Shown in pieces: positions 30,101 to 37,699 of a DNA stretch of 64,000 nt; position 1 is the first letter of the stretch, and each line of letters starts with the position of its first letter. This stretch comes from Siphonodentalium dalli. Lineage: Eukaryota > Mollusca > Scaphopoda > Gadilida > Siphonodentaliidae. A model generated the notes under the pieces. That model saw only the letters and a list, made by a program, of their open reading frames with translations. It was not told the origin of the DNA and made no database searches. The position numbers were made by a program, and so were the translations under genes. The DNA lies in NCBI GenBank assembly GCA_032622095.1, contig CP136065.1, positions 150,851,577 to 150,915,576 on the forward strand. The letters are read 5' to 3'.

Positions 30101-30504
30101 ATTTCCAACTAAATCCTGAAAGTTACCCATAATTCTGCTGTGGTTAAGGAGTCGATTATTTAGGGCGTTGCTGTACCTACCTACAGCTCAACGTCCTACA
30201 CTTGATTGTTTTGGTATTTTTCAGTACTTTTACATACTTAAACAATATGTCACTAATTACTTTCAGTGGAGCTGAAGACAAGAATGGATACGTATGGGAT
30301 CGACACTATGGTGTATGTCTCGAAAAATTCCCACATGGAGATGTTGTTAATTCTGTTTCTTTTAACCCGCGAGATCGGGAAATGCTTGTTACTGTCAGCG
30401 ATGACTTTAAAATTAAATTGTGGTGTTCGAGGAATCGTGCAAGACAATTCAAAAAAGAATCGAAAGATATGGTAGAGACTCTGGTTAAACCACAGGAATT
30501 GTGA
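8779..30504 (+). CDS. FBXW5: F-box/WD repeat protein 5, complete, six coding exons
   Basis: Joining 8779-9198, 17632-17806, 20019-20158, 26529-27070, 28681-28893 and 30267-30504 gives 1728 nt and 575 aa. Every join uses GT-AG and keeps frame. FBXW5 recruits substrates (SASS6, EPS8 and TSC2 in mammals) to SKP1-CUL1 and DDB1-CUL4 ubiquitin ligases. Visible parts are an F-box at about residues 30-75, a first WD40 blade at 109-142 (HSDQVLHVSFS, TCSKDGTVKVW), a conserved YTQFSQFN block, NKPYDVFG, TPHQIGIK, AYTPNDECFFIFLD, and a last WD40 blade at 497-555. The length is close to vertebrate FBXW5 (about 566 aa). An in-frame TGA at 8767 supports the start. The acidic segment near residues 280-315 and a Cys/His cluster at 317-335 are the least conserved parts. 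Introns total about 20 kb and are packed with mobile DNA, but the coding frame is intact, so the gene is probably functional. I identify it from remembered family conservation, not from a search. Confidence 0.93.
9218..9256 (+). mobile_element. TA hairpin MITE copy a, left tip (interrupted by DIRS)
   Basis: TA|CAGTAATGCCC tip through GCAGAATTAT, then DIRS sequence. The remainder resumes at 13449. It begins 19 nt after FBXW5 exon 1. Confidence 0.85.
9427..9818 (-). mobile_element. TTAA-type MITE, 392 bp, inserted in DIRS ORF1
   Basis: Termini CCCTTTACCCAAC and GTTGGGTAAAGGG, followed by TTAA at 9819-9822. On the left, TTAA at 9420-9423 is offset by three bases. It is the inverted twin of 6396-6787, has exactly the same length (392 bp), and is near-identical by eye, so both are young. 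It contains two 69-bp palindromes (9576-9644, 9724-9792). TTAA targeting suggests piggyBac-type mobilisation. Confidence 0.8.
9819..10417 (+). pseudogene. DIRS ORF1 (Gag-like), truncated and frame-broken
   Basis: The frame downstream of the inserted MITE has a helical segment (VNQLVWDLLSSSAK, LGHGNYLLNMTRRDLLKPEL). The frame then changes near 10140-10170, where a second frame continues with FGDDVSKPAKDIEDI and an Arg/Gly-rich nucleic-acid-binding tail (GGRGRGFHGNRGRG). The N-terminus is cut by the MITE insertion. The position before RT and the RG-rich end fit a DIRS ORF1. Confidence 0.7.
10489..11409 (+). pseudogene. DIRS reverse transcriptase, C-terminally frame-broken
   Basis: RT motifs are visible: SPIFARPKPDNDVRLILNLK, TTVDIRHAYYSVPL (catalytic Asp), FKCIPNGYAAAPRLFTKIL, and the active-site box FIDD at residues 186-189 of this frame (FIDD in place of the usual YxDD). 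LGFIIHPDKSKLNPTQ and YLGFIIN follow. The frame becomes meaningless after about 11265 because the RNase H part continues in another frame, which marks a frameshift between RT and RNase H. Confidence 0.88.
11262..13001 (+). pseudogene. DIRS RNase H, methyltransferase-like and tyrosine recombinase ORF
   Basis: The 579-codon frame continues the RT polyprotein after a frame break. RNase H residues are D94 (IYTDSSRLGWGAV) and D151 (LTDNTTAVAYI). A DIRS M domain follows with FPPF at residues 274-277 and IVPHWPTQPWY. The tyrosine recombinase occupies about residues 360-579, with SARSALSALGI-like helices, an Arg in AGSVRSAAASKA and the likely nucleophile Y559 in FSKFYKK. The ORF itself is uninterrupted to its stop at 12999. 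Confidence 0.88.
13033..13162. repeat. DIRS internal complementary region (circle-junction template)
   Basis: Bases 13033-13080 are the reverse complement of the element's left end. Bases 13076-13162 are the reverse complement of its right end (13375-13455). Their abutment records the circular junction. A further copy of the left-tip motif (TATTTCGTTAGACAGTCTCT) lies at 13183-13202. Confidence 0.85.
13449..13641 (+). mobile_element. TA hairpin MITE copy a, remainder
   Basis: Continues AATTATGGGTAATTTTTCAG, forms the mirrored arms around 13540, and ends AGGGCATTAC TTTA, a mutated right tip. An expanded loop (TGTTCTTTATTCTCTTTG) lies between the arms. Confidence 0.85.
13642..13904. other. AT-rich DNA, nothing recognised
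   Basis: AT-rich spacer of FBXW5 intron 1 between the hairpin MITE and the dispersed repeat. Confidence 0.4.
13905..14240 (+). repeat. Dispersed repeat (AACGCTCTTTA family), forward
   Basis: Contains AACGCTCTTTATGTTTACCAT, TTTTGTTTACGTAACA, ACATACTGTTTATG and TTTTTGACGGAGGTGAATAT. The same run of phrases appears in reverse at 25545-25880, so this is a dispersed element with unresolved ends. Confidence 0.65.
14241..14889. other. Nothing recognised
   Basis: Intron 1 sequence without a supported gene or repeat. Confidence 0.4.
14890..17155 (+). mobile_element. Long dispersed element carrying a higher-order repeat array
   Basis: The flanks 14890-15486 and 17076-17155 match a shorter version at 62440-63175 (ACTTCATGATTGG, ATCAGACAGAAAA, TTTTCTCCTAAC, TATCGCATTCAT, ATAACCTACAAC). 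The array at 15487-17075 is absent from that copy, which acts as a near-empty site. It lies in FBXW5 intron 1. Confidence 0.65.
15487..17075 (+). repeat. Higher-order tandem array: three units of 494-584 bp, each with about 127-bp subunits
   Basis: Units start with ACTAGCC(A/G)ATGAGCCCGACG at 15487, 16071 and 16577. They end with ACAGAGGTCTTCAAAATATA before the next ACTAG or ATTAG. Each unit tip forms the hairpin AGCCCG-ACGTTGT-CGGGCT. Inside are two or three subunits with TTTCCGAGATCT, TGCGCATGCGCGAAGCTGGC and ATCCGGGGCAAGATACATTC. GC content is well above the surroundings. Confidence 0.85.
17156..17502. other. Nothing recognised
   Basis: Intron 1 sequence without support for a gene. It contains a short inverted pair, CCCAGCCTGGAATTTATATT and its mirrored partner near 17230-17260. 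Confidence 0.4.
17503..17609 (+). mobile_element. TA hairpin MITE copy b, right half only
   Basis: Begins at the hairpin apex (CTGAGAGCTTTCCGATGAAT) and ends GGGCATTACTG|TA. It stops 22 nt before FBXW5 exon 2. Confidence 0.85.
17632..17806 (+). CDS. FBXW5: FBXW5 coding exon 2
   Basis: Acceptor TATCCTTTAG|GTTTGG continues the frame of exon 1 as K-V-W. The exon contains WRYTQFSQFNSTDTLLLVSG and SGEIAVFSLI, which are hallmarks of FBXW5. It ends in phase 1 at TTATTG|GTAAGG. A half copy of the TA-flanked hairpin MITE ends 22 nt before the exon and so lies next to the branch-point and acceptor region. Confidence 0.92.
17926..18188 (+). mobile_element. TTAA-type MITE, family B, about 263 bp
   Basis: Tips CCCTTTCTATACTAAAT and TTTAGTACAGAAAGGG. 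TTAA lies at 17922-17925 and 18189-18192, with one extra A on the left. It matches 42143-43407 and 61084-61344 and lies in FBXW5 intron 2. Confidence 0.75.
18193..18717. other. Nothing recognised
   Basis: AT-rich intron 2 DNA of FBXW5. Confidence 0.4.
18718..18872. mobile_element. Imperfect foldback element, 155 bp
   Basis: TACCTACAG...CATGTCTGGAAA on the left pairs with TTTCCAGACACTCATGAGAT...CTGTAGGTA on the right around a 40-bp loop. The tips TACCTACAG and CTGTAGGTA suggest a small MITE. Confidence 0.65.
18873..19084. other. Nothing recognised
   Basis: Short intron 2 spacer with no supported feature. Confidence 0.4.
19085..19405 (+). repeat. Dispersed GAAGTGACTTCTC repeat
   Basis: Shares AGAAGTGACTTCTC, GGGACCAGC and CTTGTCCCTGC tips with 27335-27575. 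It is a small dispersed element of unresolved class. Confidence 0.6.
19531..19986 (+). mobile_element. GAATGAGGTCC foldback element, copy 1, 456 bp
   Basis: Tips AAGCCTGCAAATAGTGTGTC and GACACACTATTTGCAGGCTT are inverted repeats. Each arm holds a sub-palindrome, GAATGAGGTCCCC...GGACCTCATTC, around an AGCGGG apex. It ends about 32 nt before FBXW5 exon 3. Confidence 0.85.
20019..20158 (+). CDS. FBXW5: FBXW5 coding exon 3
   Basis: Acceptor CCTTACAG|ATGG and donor AATAAG|GTGAGG. It carries VINKPYDVFGTW and SGSLHWMGNLHSCSGLWLNK, matching the blade after the SGEIAV segment in FBXW5. The phase runs from 1 to 0. A 456-bp foldback repeat ends about 32 nt upstream. Confidence 0.92.
20159..20573. other. 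Nothing recognised
   Basis: Start of FBXW5 intron 3, AT-rich. Confidence 0.4.
20574..20720. mobile_element. Decayed copy of the palindrome core
   Basis: Starts CCCTGTGCC and ends GGCACAGG, with diverged palindrome halves between (AGAGAATGCACTGGCACAGG at the end). It lies in FBXW5 intron 3 and is clearly older than the copies at 6396 and 9427. Confidence 0.6.
20721..21072. other. Nothing recognised
   Basis: Intron 3 DNA with no supported feature. Confidence 0.4.
21073..21660 (+). mobile_element. Hairpin-capped composite repeat, left part
   Basis: Tip TTTTTAGCTCACCTGAGAC folds as CACCTGAGAC-AAA-GTCTCCGGTG. It is followed by GGAGCTATAGTCATCACTCC, a (GTCC/GTCT)n tract (21126-21175) and about 160-bp body units with AGATTTGTTCAAATGAGGTC and GGGCCATAACTC. 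The same tip occurs in reverse at 49300-49350. Confidence 0.75.
21661..22116. repeat. Diverged body of a composite repeat
   Basis: Phrases such as CACCAAATTTGGTATATGAA and GAGTTATGGCCC suggest an older composite repeat. The rest is unassigned. Confidence 0.4.
22117..22260 (+). mobile_element. GAATGAGGTCC foldback element, copy 2, left arm only
   Basis: CAAGCCTGGACATAGTGTGTC through TGCTTAGGCCTCATCTTCTG. The right arm is missing. Confidence 0.7.
22603..23040 (+). mobile_element. GAATGAGGTCC foldback element, copy 3
   Basis: Both arms are present but diverged, ending CAGACATACTAAATTCAGGT. About 438 bp. Confidence 0.75.
23145..23568 (+). mobile_element. GAATGAGGTCC foldback element, copy 4
   Basis: Both arms are visible, with GAATGAGGTCCCCAGAGGGT on the left and ATTCACCCTTTGGGGACCTC on the right. 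It lies in FBXW5 intron 3. Confidence 0.78.
23690..24800 (+). mobile_element. Hairpin-capped composite repeats, two copies, right end intact
   Basis: The first copy (23690-24055) lacks its tip. The second starts GCTCCGGCGGAGCTATAGTC at 24135, has a GTCC tract, body units, and the right tip TCTGGTGAGCGACC then ACAGTCATTGACTGTCTTGT (hairpin) near 24800. The same right tip occurs in reverse at 47478-47520. Confidence 0.75.
24801..25544. other. Nothing recognised except a short local duplication
   Basis: A phrase with CTGCTTTAGTA and GCAGTATATTCTTTT is repeated about 70 bp apart near 25368-25470. The rest is unassigned intron 3. Confidence 0.4.
25545..25880 (-). repeat. Dispersed repeat (AACGCTCTTTA family), reverse
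   Basis: Reverse copy of 13905-14240, in FBXW5 intron 3. Related sequence begins GGCGGTGGGTATCCTGTGAA. Confidence 0.65.
25881..26156. other. Nothing recognised
   Basis: FBXW5 intron 3 DNA. Confidence 0.4.
26157..26268 (+). mobile_element. Retroposon 3' tail with ATTCT repeats
   Basis: GGGCCGGGTGTTATATAAAT, then AATAATAAAATTATTCTATT and a short (ATTCT)n end. This is typical of the 3' end of a SINE or LINE with a simple-repeat tail. Confidence 0.45.
26529..27070 (+). CDS. FBXW5: FBXW5 coding exon 4 (variable linker, Cys/His cluster, TPHQIGIK)
   Basis: Starts after CTCATTTCAG in phase 0 and ends in phase 2 at GATCACAG|GTTGGT. It covers LFKFRNINASSIRTIMVADC, an acidic variable stretch, a C-x2-C-x8-H-x2-C-x2-H cluster (C317, C320, H329, C332, H335), then KYLIFSTGSQTFTPHQIGIK and NGHIIGMALSPDH. 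The last two blocks are typical of FBXW5. A hairpin MITE starts 43 nt downstream. Confidence 0.9.
27114..27331 (+). mobile_element. TA hairpin MITE copy c, full length
   Basis: TA|CAGTAATGCCC...GGGCATTACTG|TA, 218 bp, almost perfectly palindromic. It starts 43 nt after FBXW5 exon 4. Confidence 0.9.
27335..27575 (+). repeat. Dispersed GAAGTGACTTCTC repeat, second copy
   Basis: Matches 19085-19405 in order of phrases, ending CTGGTCCCTGC. It directly abuts hairpin MITE copy c. Confidence 0.6.
27576..28680. other. FBXW5 intron 4, nothing recognised
   Basis: No supported gene or repeat. Confidence 0.4.
28681..28893 (+). CDS. FBXW5: FBXW5 coding exon 5
   Basis: Acceptor TATTTTCCAG|GTATTT completes an Arg codon. 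It reads YLYVNSRPWP, PPPIAQEIDIHVIDL and AYTPNDECFFIFLDV, the most recognisable FBXW5 signature. The donor is GGCCAG|GTGAGT in phase 2. Confidence 0.93.
28894..29496. other. FBXW5 intron 5, short TTTGGCAAAA repeats
   Basis: A cluster of ATTTGGCAAAA-like motifs at 28968-29050. Otherwise unassigned. Confidence 0.4.
29501..29822 (+). mobile_element. TTAA-type MITE, family C, 322 bp
   Basis: Flanked by TTAA at 29497-29500 and 29823-29826. Tips CCTCTTTGGCTGCTA and TAGCAGTGAAGAGG. Near the left end is a strong hairpin (GTACGGACGTAAAGTGTCAC with GTGCTTTACGTCTGTAC). It lies in FBXW5 intron 5. Confidence 0.75.
29964..30173 (+). mobile_element. TA hairpin MITE copy d, full length
   Basis: TA|CAGTAATGCCC...GGGCGTTGCTG|TA, 210 bp. 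It ends 93 nt before FBXW5 exon 6. Confidence 0.9.
30267..30504 (+). CDS. FBXW5: FBXW5 coding exon 6, stop codon
   Basis: Acceptor ACTTTCAG|TGGAGC completes the Ser codon. It encodes the last WD40 blade (GAEDKNGYVWDRHYGVCLEK, HGDVVNSVSFNP, TVSDDFKIKLW) and a basic tail ending PQEL, then TGA at 30502. A TA hairpin MITE ends 93 nt upstream. Confidence 0.93.
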
Positions 30505-30532
30505 GATGAAAAACTGACATCCATATATTGAG

Positions 30533-30538
30533 AATAAA
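30533..30538 (+). terminator. FBXW5 polyadenylation signal
   Basis: A canonical AATAAA lies 29 nt after the stop codon, giving a predicted 3' UTR of only about 50 nt. Confidence 0.65.
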
Positions 30539-30539
30539 G

Positions 30540-31112
30540 AACATGAAGGTAGTTTCACTGTGTTAATCACATAATTGAGTGTTAATTATGCTAAATATAC
30601 AAACCATTGTTCACTAGTCAAAGCAGTGAGGTATATGATGTAGGGCCCTGCGAATCTGTAACTTTCTGCGGATTCAAAATCCAAAATCTAATCAGGAGTC
30701 CAATCTCGATATCGAATCGAATAGGACAGCTTCCGGCCCCTGCATGTATGCTGTACCGTAAAGGTCCTCAAAGGCGGTCTCGAGTATATCGCTATACGGT
30801 GTCCTAGTATTTTAAACAAGTACACTGAATGTGTGATTCTTGATATATTTATATAACTAATATAGATTCCAACCAAGTTTTATAATTGAATTTGAATATT
30901 TCAATACTGTTTATTTCTACACAAGCAAATAGCAGATTGCAAAATTTAATCAATGGTATTCAATAATTTGAATATCACTATCAAAACAGAATGATGCCTC
31001 AATCTATAGCAGTCTGTAGACAACCCAATGGATATGGGGTCTGGTCATAGCATTCGTTATACTAAATATTTAACACATCACCCATGTTGCAACAAGTATA
31101 TTGCGCTCATGT
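30540..31112. other. FBXW5 3' flank, nothing recognised
   Basis: Intergenic DNA downstream of the poly(A) signal. Confidence 0.4.
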
Positions 31113-31818
31113 ATATTTCCGCTAAAGGAAGCCGTTCACACTGAACTATATGGATAGATGTCCTGCGTTTGTAAAACCATAGTAGAAAAGGGGTTAACTT
31201 TTTGTGGTCGCCTACGGTACCTCGCGGTCTTTATTGGCTTGCTCGTATTAGTCACGCATGCGCAGTCCCCATATAACCGACTTAATTCGCCAGTTTATTT
31301 TCTGCTACGAACCGAACGAGAAGTCTAAGGGAGTATTTTTCCGAATTTGTCGTTTAACAACTAGACAACAAATTCAATTTATCGATACAATAATTACTGG
31401 TCGCCTACGCGTTAGTTTTTAGAATTATTGTTTCGAATTCACGGACCGTTTCGCTTCAAACATACAAATTGTCCGGGTTTTCGAAAAGGCGGCGGACTTA
31501 AAAAAATTTCGAATATGAAAATCGACATTTCGCCATAATCAGCCGCCATTTCAAGGCCTTACGAGGCGCATAGATTATTGTGAGCAATGCATCTATGTAA
31601 TTATTATAGAACCTATAAGGTATGATATAATTTGTCAGATATAAATGCCACGTGATTCGCTACCGGAACTCTCCTAATTTCGTGGGAATTTATTTACGCG
31701 TGGACATTTATTTAGCAATAATTACCATCGCTACTGACGCTATCTATCATAATGTTATGAACAACATTCTTTCTTATAATACTTTGTTGTTTTATGGTTC
31801 AATACAACTGATACAGAT

Positions 31819-32557
31819 GTGTTGGTCACATTTGAACTTAAAAAGTTGATTACAATTTACATCTGGGTTTATCAATGTCAAAACAGTAGTGTCATTATTA
31901 CTTTAATAAATCGACAGAGATTGATATTGGACAAGTGTTATAACAAGTCCCATTCGAGATTACTGAATAAAATCCGAATGCAAATGCCGACTTCCCCATT
32001 ACAACACTTGTTCAGGTATGTTGTCGTGGGTGCACTACGCTGTGCGATCGGGTGTGGACAATAAAAACTTGATGGCTGACCCATGGTCACACCGAGGTGT
32101 GTGCATGTTACAGAACACTACTGGAGTCACTAGATCTCATCAAAACAACATGCTTTCACAAAATACTTTGTGTTTTCTGTTTTAATACTGTCACACATGT
32201 CTCCTATGATTTAGATGTGTTGGTCGACTCTTGAAGTTATCAGACTACAGTTTATCAATATAAGAAAAATAATGACTGTTGTCGTACTAAGATTAGTTAA
32301 GTGTCATTAATTTCAGACAGGGATTGACATCTGACAGGAGTCAGAATTCTGTTGAGTACATGATTCGATTCTCGTACAGTGCTTCAACTTCACTGTCAAA
32401 TTTTGAACTGCTAGCATTTGATGATTGCAAGCATGACACTAAAATTAATCGTGATGACAGTTTCACTATTGTCTCAATTCCAGATTTTAGTTATTATTCT
32501 GAATTGTATCCAAAATTAACCCATCCTTTCAAAATTGCTGGGTTGTTTCTCGACTAA
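31819..32557 (+). CDS. Possible two-exon ORF inside the DIRS-like element, unknown product
   Basis: An open frame to TTGTTCAG|GTATGT (donor at 32016) can be joined to AATTTCAG|ACAGGG (acceptor at 32316) in frame, ending at the TAA at 32555. The product would have a hydrophobic N-terminal part (LITIYIWVYQCQ) and a polar C-terminal part. I recognise no domain. The splice fit could be chance, and the start codon is undefined. Confidence 0.2.
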
Positions 32558-34169
32558 ATGGTGTCTCCTTCCGGAATACAAACATAATTGCTTTCCTTCC
32601 TGTGTAGGTTTACCGAAAAGAAGCGGGGGGGCTGGATATGGCTCTAATTGGGACACAAAATTACAAATCATGGGTGCTCCGGTTTGAATTCTCTAGAGTA
32701 AGGCAAGAAGCTTATCGTCACTCTGACGCTGTTTAATCATGGTTTCACTATCTACAAATATATTTGAAGATACTTTGGTTTGAACAACCTTTCCCCTTCT
32801 TGATTCAATTATGAGAATGATTCCAGCCTGACAGGTATTTAGAATCGTGGTGACTTGACCCCTCCAGGTACATGTAACTGGCCCACTGGCAATAACTGGC
32901 GACCGTGGCCTGGATGACGTTCCCCAATGAATAACGATATAATAGCAGTGGTATTCCAAGATGAGGAAGGTGGGGGGAGACATTATTTATGGCAAGTAAC
33001 CATATCAAATGTGAGCTTGGTACAAGAACAGGCTGTACATCCAATACAGCATGCATTGTTCATAAAGGGCATGGTAGGTGTTTTGAAGGTATTCATGGAC
33101 TAGTTGGAGTCTCAATGAATTTTAAAATATATACGTGTCCCGACCTTTCATACCGTTGATATGGCGAATATACTTCACACACGAATGAAGCATATTTACA
33201 TGGAAAGCATTTATATTGCCATGTGTCCCACGACCACTGCCAATAGCCTTTCCGACAAGAGGCCATCAGCATGGCTCTTCATACTTCTATTGCCCATATC
33301 AATTTGATTATCTGGCACATAGACAATAAAACAGGCAAAGACGTTTGCGCTGTCCAGCTAAGCTTTCGAGGAAGCTCATTGACCAGCATTACCGACCTTT
33401 CCTAAGACGCAGACAGGGGACCACCCCGTTCGAGTGGCATCCCATCCCCATGGCACAGATGCCCGATCATAAGGGCCTGAAGCCATGCTGCCAACTGCGC
33501 ATTTCGGTCTATGCTGTCCTCTCTTCCTTAAACATGCCATAAGCGGGACCACTTAGGTCGGGGGAGTTCCTCTCTATCTTGGCTCTTCAAATTAAAATGA
33601 AACAACATTATAAAGGGATGTGTATCCTTTACTAGGAGGATGATAATTTCATTCGTTTCCTTCCTAGGGGAGCCATTTTTAGAGCGGGTCTTCCCCTAGT
33701 TTGCTGCATGCTTCACACTAACTGACCTATCACACACCTAGGTCGTTCTGCTGCATGTTTGGGGGGGCAGAGGCTCAGACCTGAATATTCCGTATGGTGA
33801 CCGTGAAAATTGACCTGTGTTCATCATCTGACTACATTTTACATCATTTGAACTGATTTCGGTTGTAGAAGGCGCAACTTCATTTCTTAGAATCGGATCG
33901 CGGTGGGTATTCCGCTGGGAACGCGGACTGCTCTCAGGTGCCTAGTGGTCGTGATGGCCTAATAATAGTAATGTGTGTGGATTTAGGCTGAACATAATAC
34001 TTGTGATTGCACATTTTGCTGTCTGTCTCCATTCCAAAGGATGGTGCTCGTTGGGAAATTTCTCCAAAATTAATACTCGTACCGACACTATTGTTTTGGC
34101 ACCTGAGAGTAGCGGTTTGCTTTCTCATCGGATGCTCTGGTCACCTGCGGTGTTCGGCCATGTTCTCTG

Positions 34170-34650
34170 AGGGGCTATATATATATCTTTAATGATACAT
34201 TGGATTGTGCCAGGGATCTCTGCTCTGGCTCCGACCATTGGATTGTTGGGCGCAGCTTTAGTAGGGTCTTCTGACATGATCTCATGATGACTTATATATC
34301 ACCATGATATATCTATTATATCATTTTATATATCTATATATGCGAAAGATTTGTGTCACCGGGTTTCTGCAATGATATCTTGTGAAACGGTGATACATAG
34401 GTACCTCAGAGACATGAGACATGTTCTCTGTGGGGTTGTATATCTATATTTAGTGATACGTTGGATCATGACAGGGAGCTGTGATCTGGCTCCGCCCATT
34501 AGATTGATGGGCGCAGCTTTGGAAGGGCCTTCTGACATGGTCTCCTGAGGAAAACTTAATATGTATATCCCCCGGATATATATATTATATCATTTTATAT
34601 ATATATATACGCAATGTGTATATTGTGATACATAGGTACCTCAGGGACAT
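34170..34650 (+). repeat. Tandem duplication, about 265-bp unit
   Basis: Two copies each contain GTGATACATAGGTACCTCAG, CTGGCTCCG(A/C)CCATT, GGGCGCAGCTTT and a TATATATC-rich stretch with ATATCATTTTATATAT. It lies inside the DIRS-like element. Confidence 0.75.
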
Positions 34651-34795
34651 GTGAACGTGTGATAACTGTTCTAAGGGCAGGACCAGTTCACGCTCCTCCG
34701 GTTACGTCTCGACGGTTTAACCAATTCGTGGGGATACGTCTGGTGGAGCTGCAGGGGTACTTGGGACCTCCAGGCCATTTGGCCCCCACCAGACG

Positions 34796-35461
34796 CTAGC
34801 GGTTCTGGGCGCTAAAGCTGCCAAAAAATCGCGTGCGTACGTATCGACACCGGCTGGATGGCCTTAGGCAGCTTAAGCGTAGGGCAGGGGCCGTACCCAT
34901 GAGGTAAAGCGCCGAGTCCCCCTGGTCACGATCGCATAACGAAAAATGACGACACGGCCTTGCCTGCCACTCCTCCGTGAAGGGATCGGAGAAAAATGAC
35001 CTCTCCCCACCCTCCAGCTTGGCCAGGATATTAGCTTGGGCATGACCACCTGCAGCATGCGATGGTGGGGGCTCCCTCTGATCCGATGGCTTGACTCGCT
35101 TATAGTTGTATAACCCATTTGGGCTAATGGGCTCTCCATTTGATACCTGTGCCATAGATTGGGCATCAGGTTATCTGCCATTTGCATTGGTGAACAGCAG
35201 TTAGTTAAACTCTTAATGTTGGTTGTCTTGCCATCTTTGGAGTGGGCCTCCTCCAGTGCAGGTCGTTATGTCGCTAAGGCGGAGAGGGAGTTAGTCTCCT
35301 CGAATCTCAAATCGGCTGGATTCTTAGAACTGACGGATGAAGAACAGAGAATTGCTCGGTTCGCTCGCAATTCTGAATTGAATGGCACCACCTGGGATGT
35401 TGCTTCCAAAAACAAGGGGGGGAGGTACATGTTTGGGCAATATAGCACTCTAATTATATGA
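34796..35461. other. GC-richer core of the DIRS-like element with divergent ORFs
   Basis: ORFs of 119 codons (35155 down to 34796) and 100 codons (35159-35461, with ELNGTTWDVASKNKGGRYMF) start four bases apart on opposite strands. The base composition is more coding-like than the rest of the element. I do not recognise either product. Confidence 0.3.
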
Positions 35462-35608
35462 GTTATTTCACGTACCTAATCATAACAGATTCATTAAAGA
35501 GTTCATATTTAGGTACAATCTGTTTTAGAAGAGTGCATTCCCTCCAAAAAAAAAAAAATTTGGCTATTAACTTTATTGCTCGTGCCTCCTCCTGGGCTTG
35601 CATTCTAA

Positions 35609-35705
35609 TCCATATAGTTCAGTGTGAATGGCTTCCTTTAGCGGAAATATGATATTTTTAAAAATATAATATATATTTCCTTAAAGAAAGCCTGAACACT
35701 GAACT
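35609..35705. repeat. Internal complementary region of the DIRS-like element
   Basis: Bases 35609-35648 are complementary to the left tip (31115-31155). Bases 35646-35705 are complementary to the right tip (35930-35983). Confidence 0.8.
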
Positions 35706-35983
35706 ATCATAGGGCCCTCCCATGGCGGTGCCATTCCCAACCCCGCAACTCGCCAATCTCCTGATTGAGTTGAAAATAAACTGGCGAATTAAGTCGGTTA
35801 TATTGGGACTGTGCATGCGTGACTAATACGAGCAAGCCAATAAAGACCGCGAGGTACCATAGGCGACCACAAAAAGTTATCCCCTTTTCTACTATGGTTT
35901 TACAAACGCAGGACATCTATCCATATAGTTCAGTGTTCAGGCTTTCTTTAAGGAAATATATATTATATTTTTAAAAATATCAT

Positions 35984-37699
35984 TATTGGCATAATCATTT
36001 GGTGCAAGAATAATGGATATTCAAAAATAATAGAATTGGGAATCCAATTTGATGTGTCAACGCCAAATCATTCGGGCAATATCGGCATCGAATTGAATCT
36101 CAAATATTCGCAGGGCCCTACTCTGAGGTTTCTCTTGTGGGCATGTAATGACTCTAATGAGCACAACATTCCTGCACATATCTAAGAAATGTCAGAACTG
36201 ATGGCTACAGAACTTGTTAGATACAGTACATCAGCAATAAGACTGCCACATCTCCATTTTTGACAGCATACATTTATTAATAAATTGTAAATGGTGGGAG
36301 GTAAAGCTAGTTGCACTTTTTATATCAAACTTTGTTATCGTGTACTGTATATAAAGCTTTATTAATACAACTAATATCTACATTTTCATCATAAGAACTA
36401 ATAATCTATTAATAGATTTACAAATATTTACAGTATATTCAAGCCTAGAATAAATTTTTTGTTTACTGTCCGACTCATGTTCAGCACTAACAGAGCCTGT
36501 CTAGCATTTTGAAGTGTGCCTGTCAAATAAATTTTCGTAACTTTGCGAAAAAGTTATCAATTTATATGGATGGTACATGAATATGACAAAAAAATCTCAA
36601 GTTTTATTTTATATTCTTTTTAATTGATTTACTGTACAGAAATTATATTATAATTTCTCTTTACATCAGTTTTGTTTTGTTTCTATAAAAATGGTCAATT
36701 TCCGGCCCTGCCTAACAGGTTCACTTTCAGTTTCATATTTCCTTTTCAAATGTCTGGAATTTTCACATTTGTCTGATTCAATTTTGAGTCAACTTTTACG
36801 ATGATCCTATATGGTATGGACAATTTCTGGGATGGGTTGGGGTTGTAATTTCCAGAACTATGCTACCAAAATATTTTTCAGTGGTTTTTTTCTTATATTT
36901 TTGGGGAAATTTGAGATCATTTCGTTTGTGGGGTTAAATTTTTTTTTAACTCAGTGGTTGCATAAATATAGCACTTGTGGACCACGGGAGGAAAATCAAG
37001 AGCTGTCATCACTCTGAAACATAGATGGTTCTGCAAAATTTTGTTGATTAAAATGAAAAGAAAGCAGTGTGTGAAGTTAAACTATTTTCAAGTTTATAGA
37101 TGGTCTATCTCTTTGTAAACATGTGTTATATAGTTACCGGGGTATAAAATATTAGAAATGAATCGAACACTCCTGTCTGGAAATGCTTGTATTGATTAAT
37201 ATTGATTATATTTTGAATATTTTCTGGTAAAAAAGGTGGTTGTTTAGCTAACAAACAATAGTGGTTACTGTTAACAGAGACCAGAATTTTATTGTGTAAT
37301 TTTGTCACAAATAAATCTTAATTAGACTCATTATCGCTTATAACTATGGAACAAAACAAAATATAAACAATCAATCTGGAACATTTGACGTTCATAATGT
37401 AGCCATGGGAACAGCCTAATGATTTCTATCGCTATATGTCACCTGAATGGTCTGTTCTAATAGAACAATAAAATGTCCCATTTAATCATCTCAGTTTATA
37501 ATAAAATATTTTAAATAAAATCAATATTAATTGATAGAAGCGCTTCTGGACTTCTTCAATGCATATTTATTATTTTATACCCACGCAACTATTTTGAATT
37601 TGTTATTTAAAGAGATAATCCATCTTTAATATTATGCAATATACATTTTATGGACAGTCAAGCATTACGATGTATTTTTTTTGTCTTTAATGTGTCTTT
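35984..37699. other. Intergenic AT-rich DNA, nothing recognised
   Basis: No ORF with motifs, and no clear repeat boundary was seen. Confidence 0.45.

Larger units (their letters stand above)
31113..35983 (+). mobile_element. DIRS-like element without reverse transcriptase, about 4.9 kb
   Basis: The left terminal repeat (31115-31305) is mirrored at 35775-35940, sharing AACTTTTTGTGGTCGCCTA, CTCGCGGTCTTTATTGGCTT and GCCAGTTTATTTTC. An internal complementary region at 35609-35705 fuses the complement of the left tip (to GGAAAT) to the complement of the right tip (ATGATATTTTTAAAAATATA), exactly the DIRS circle-junction arrangement. No RT, RNase H or recombinase motifs are visible, so it is probably non-autonomous or heavily rearranged. 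It holds a possible spliced ORF at 31819-32566 and divergent ORFs around 35157. Confidence 0.75.

Noticed and set aside
33345-33542. Arg-rich ORF in the second DIRS-like element as a Gag fragment
   Set aside because: Basic composition alone is not enough. No match to the Gag-like region of the first DIRS copy was seen.
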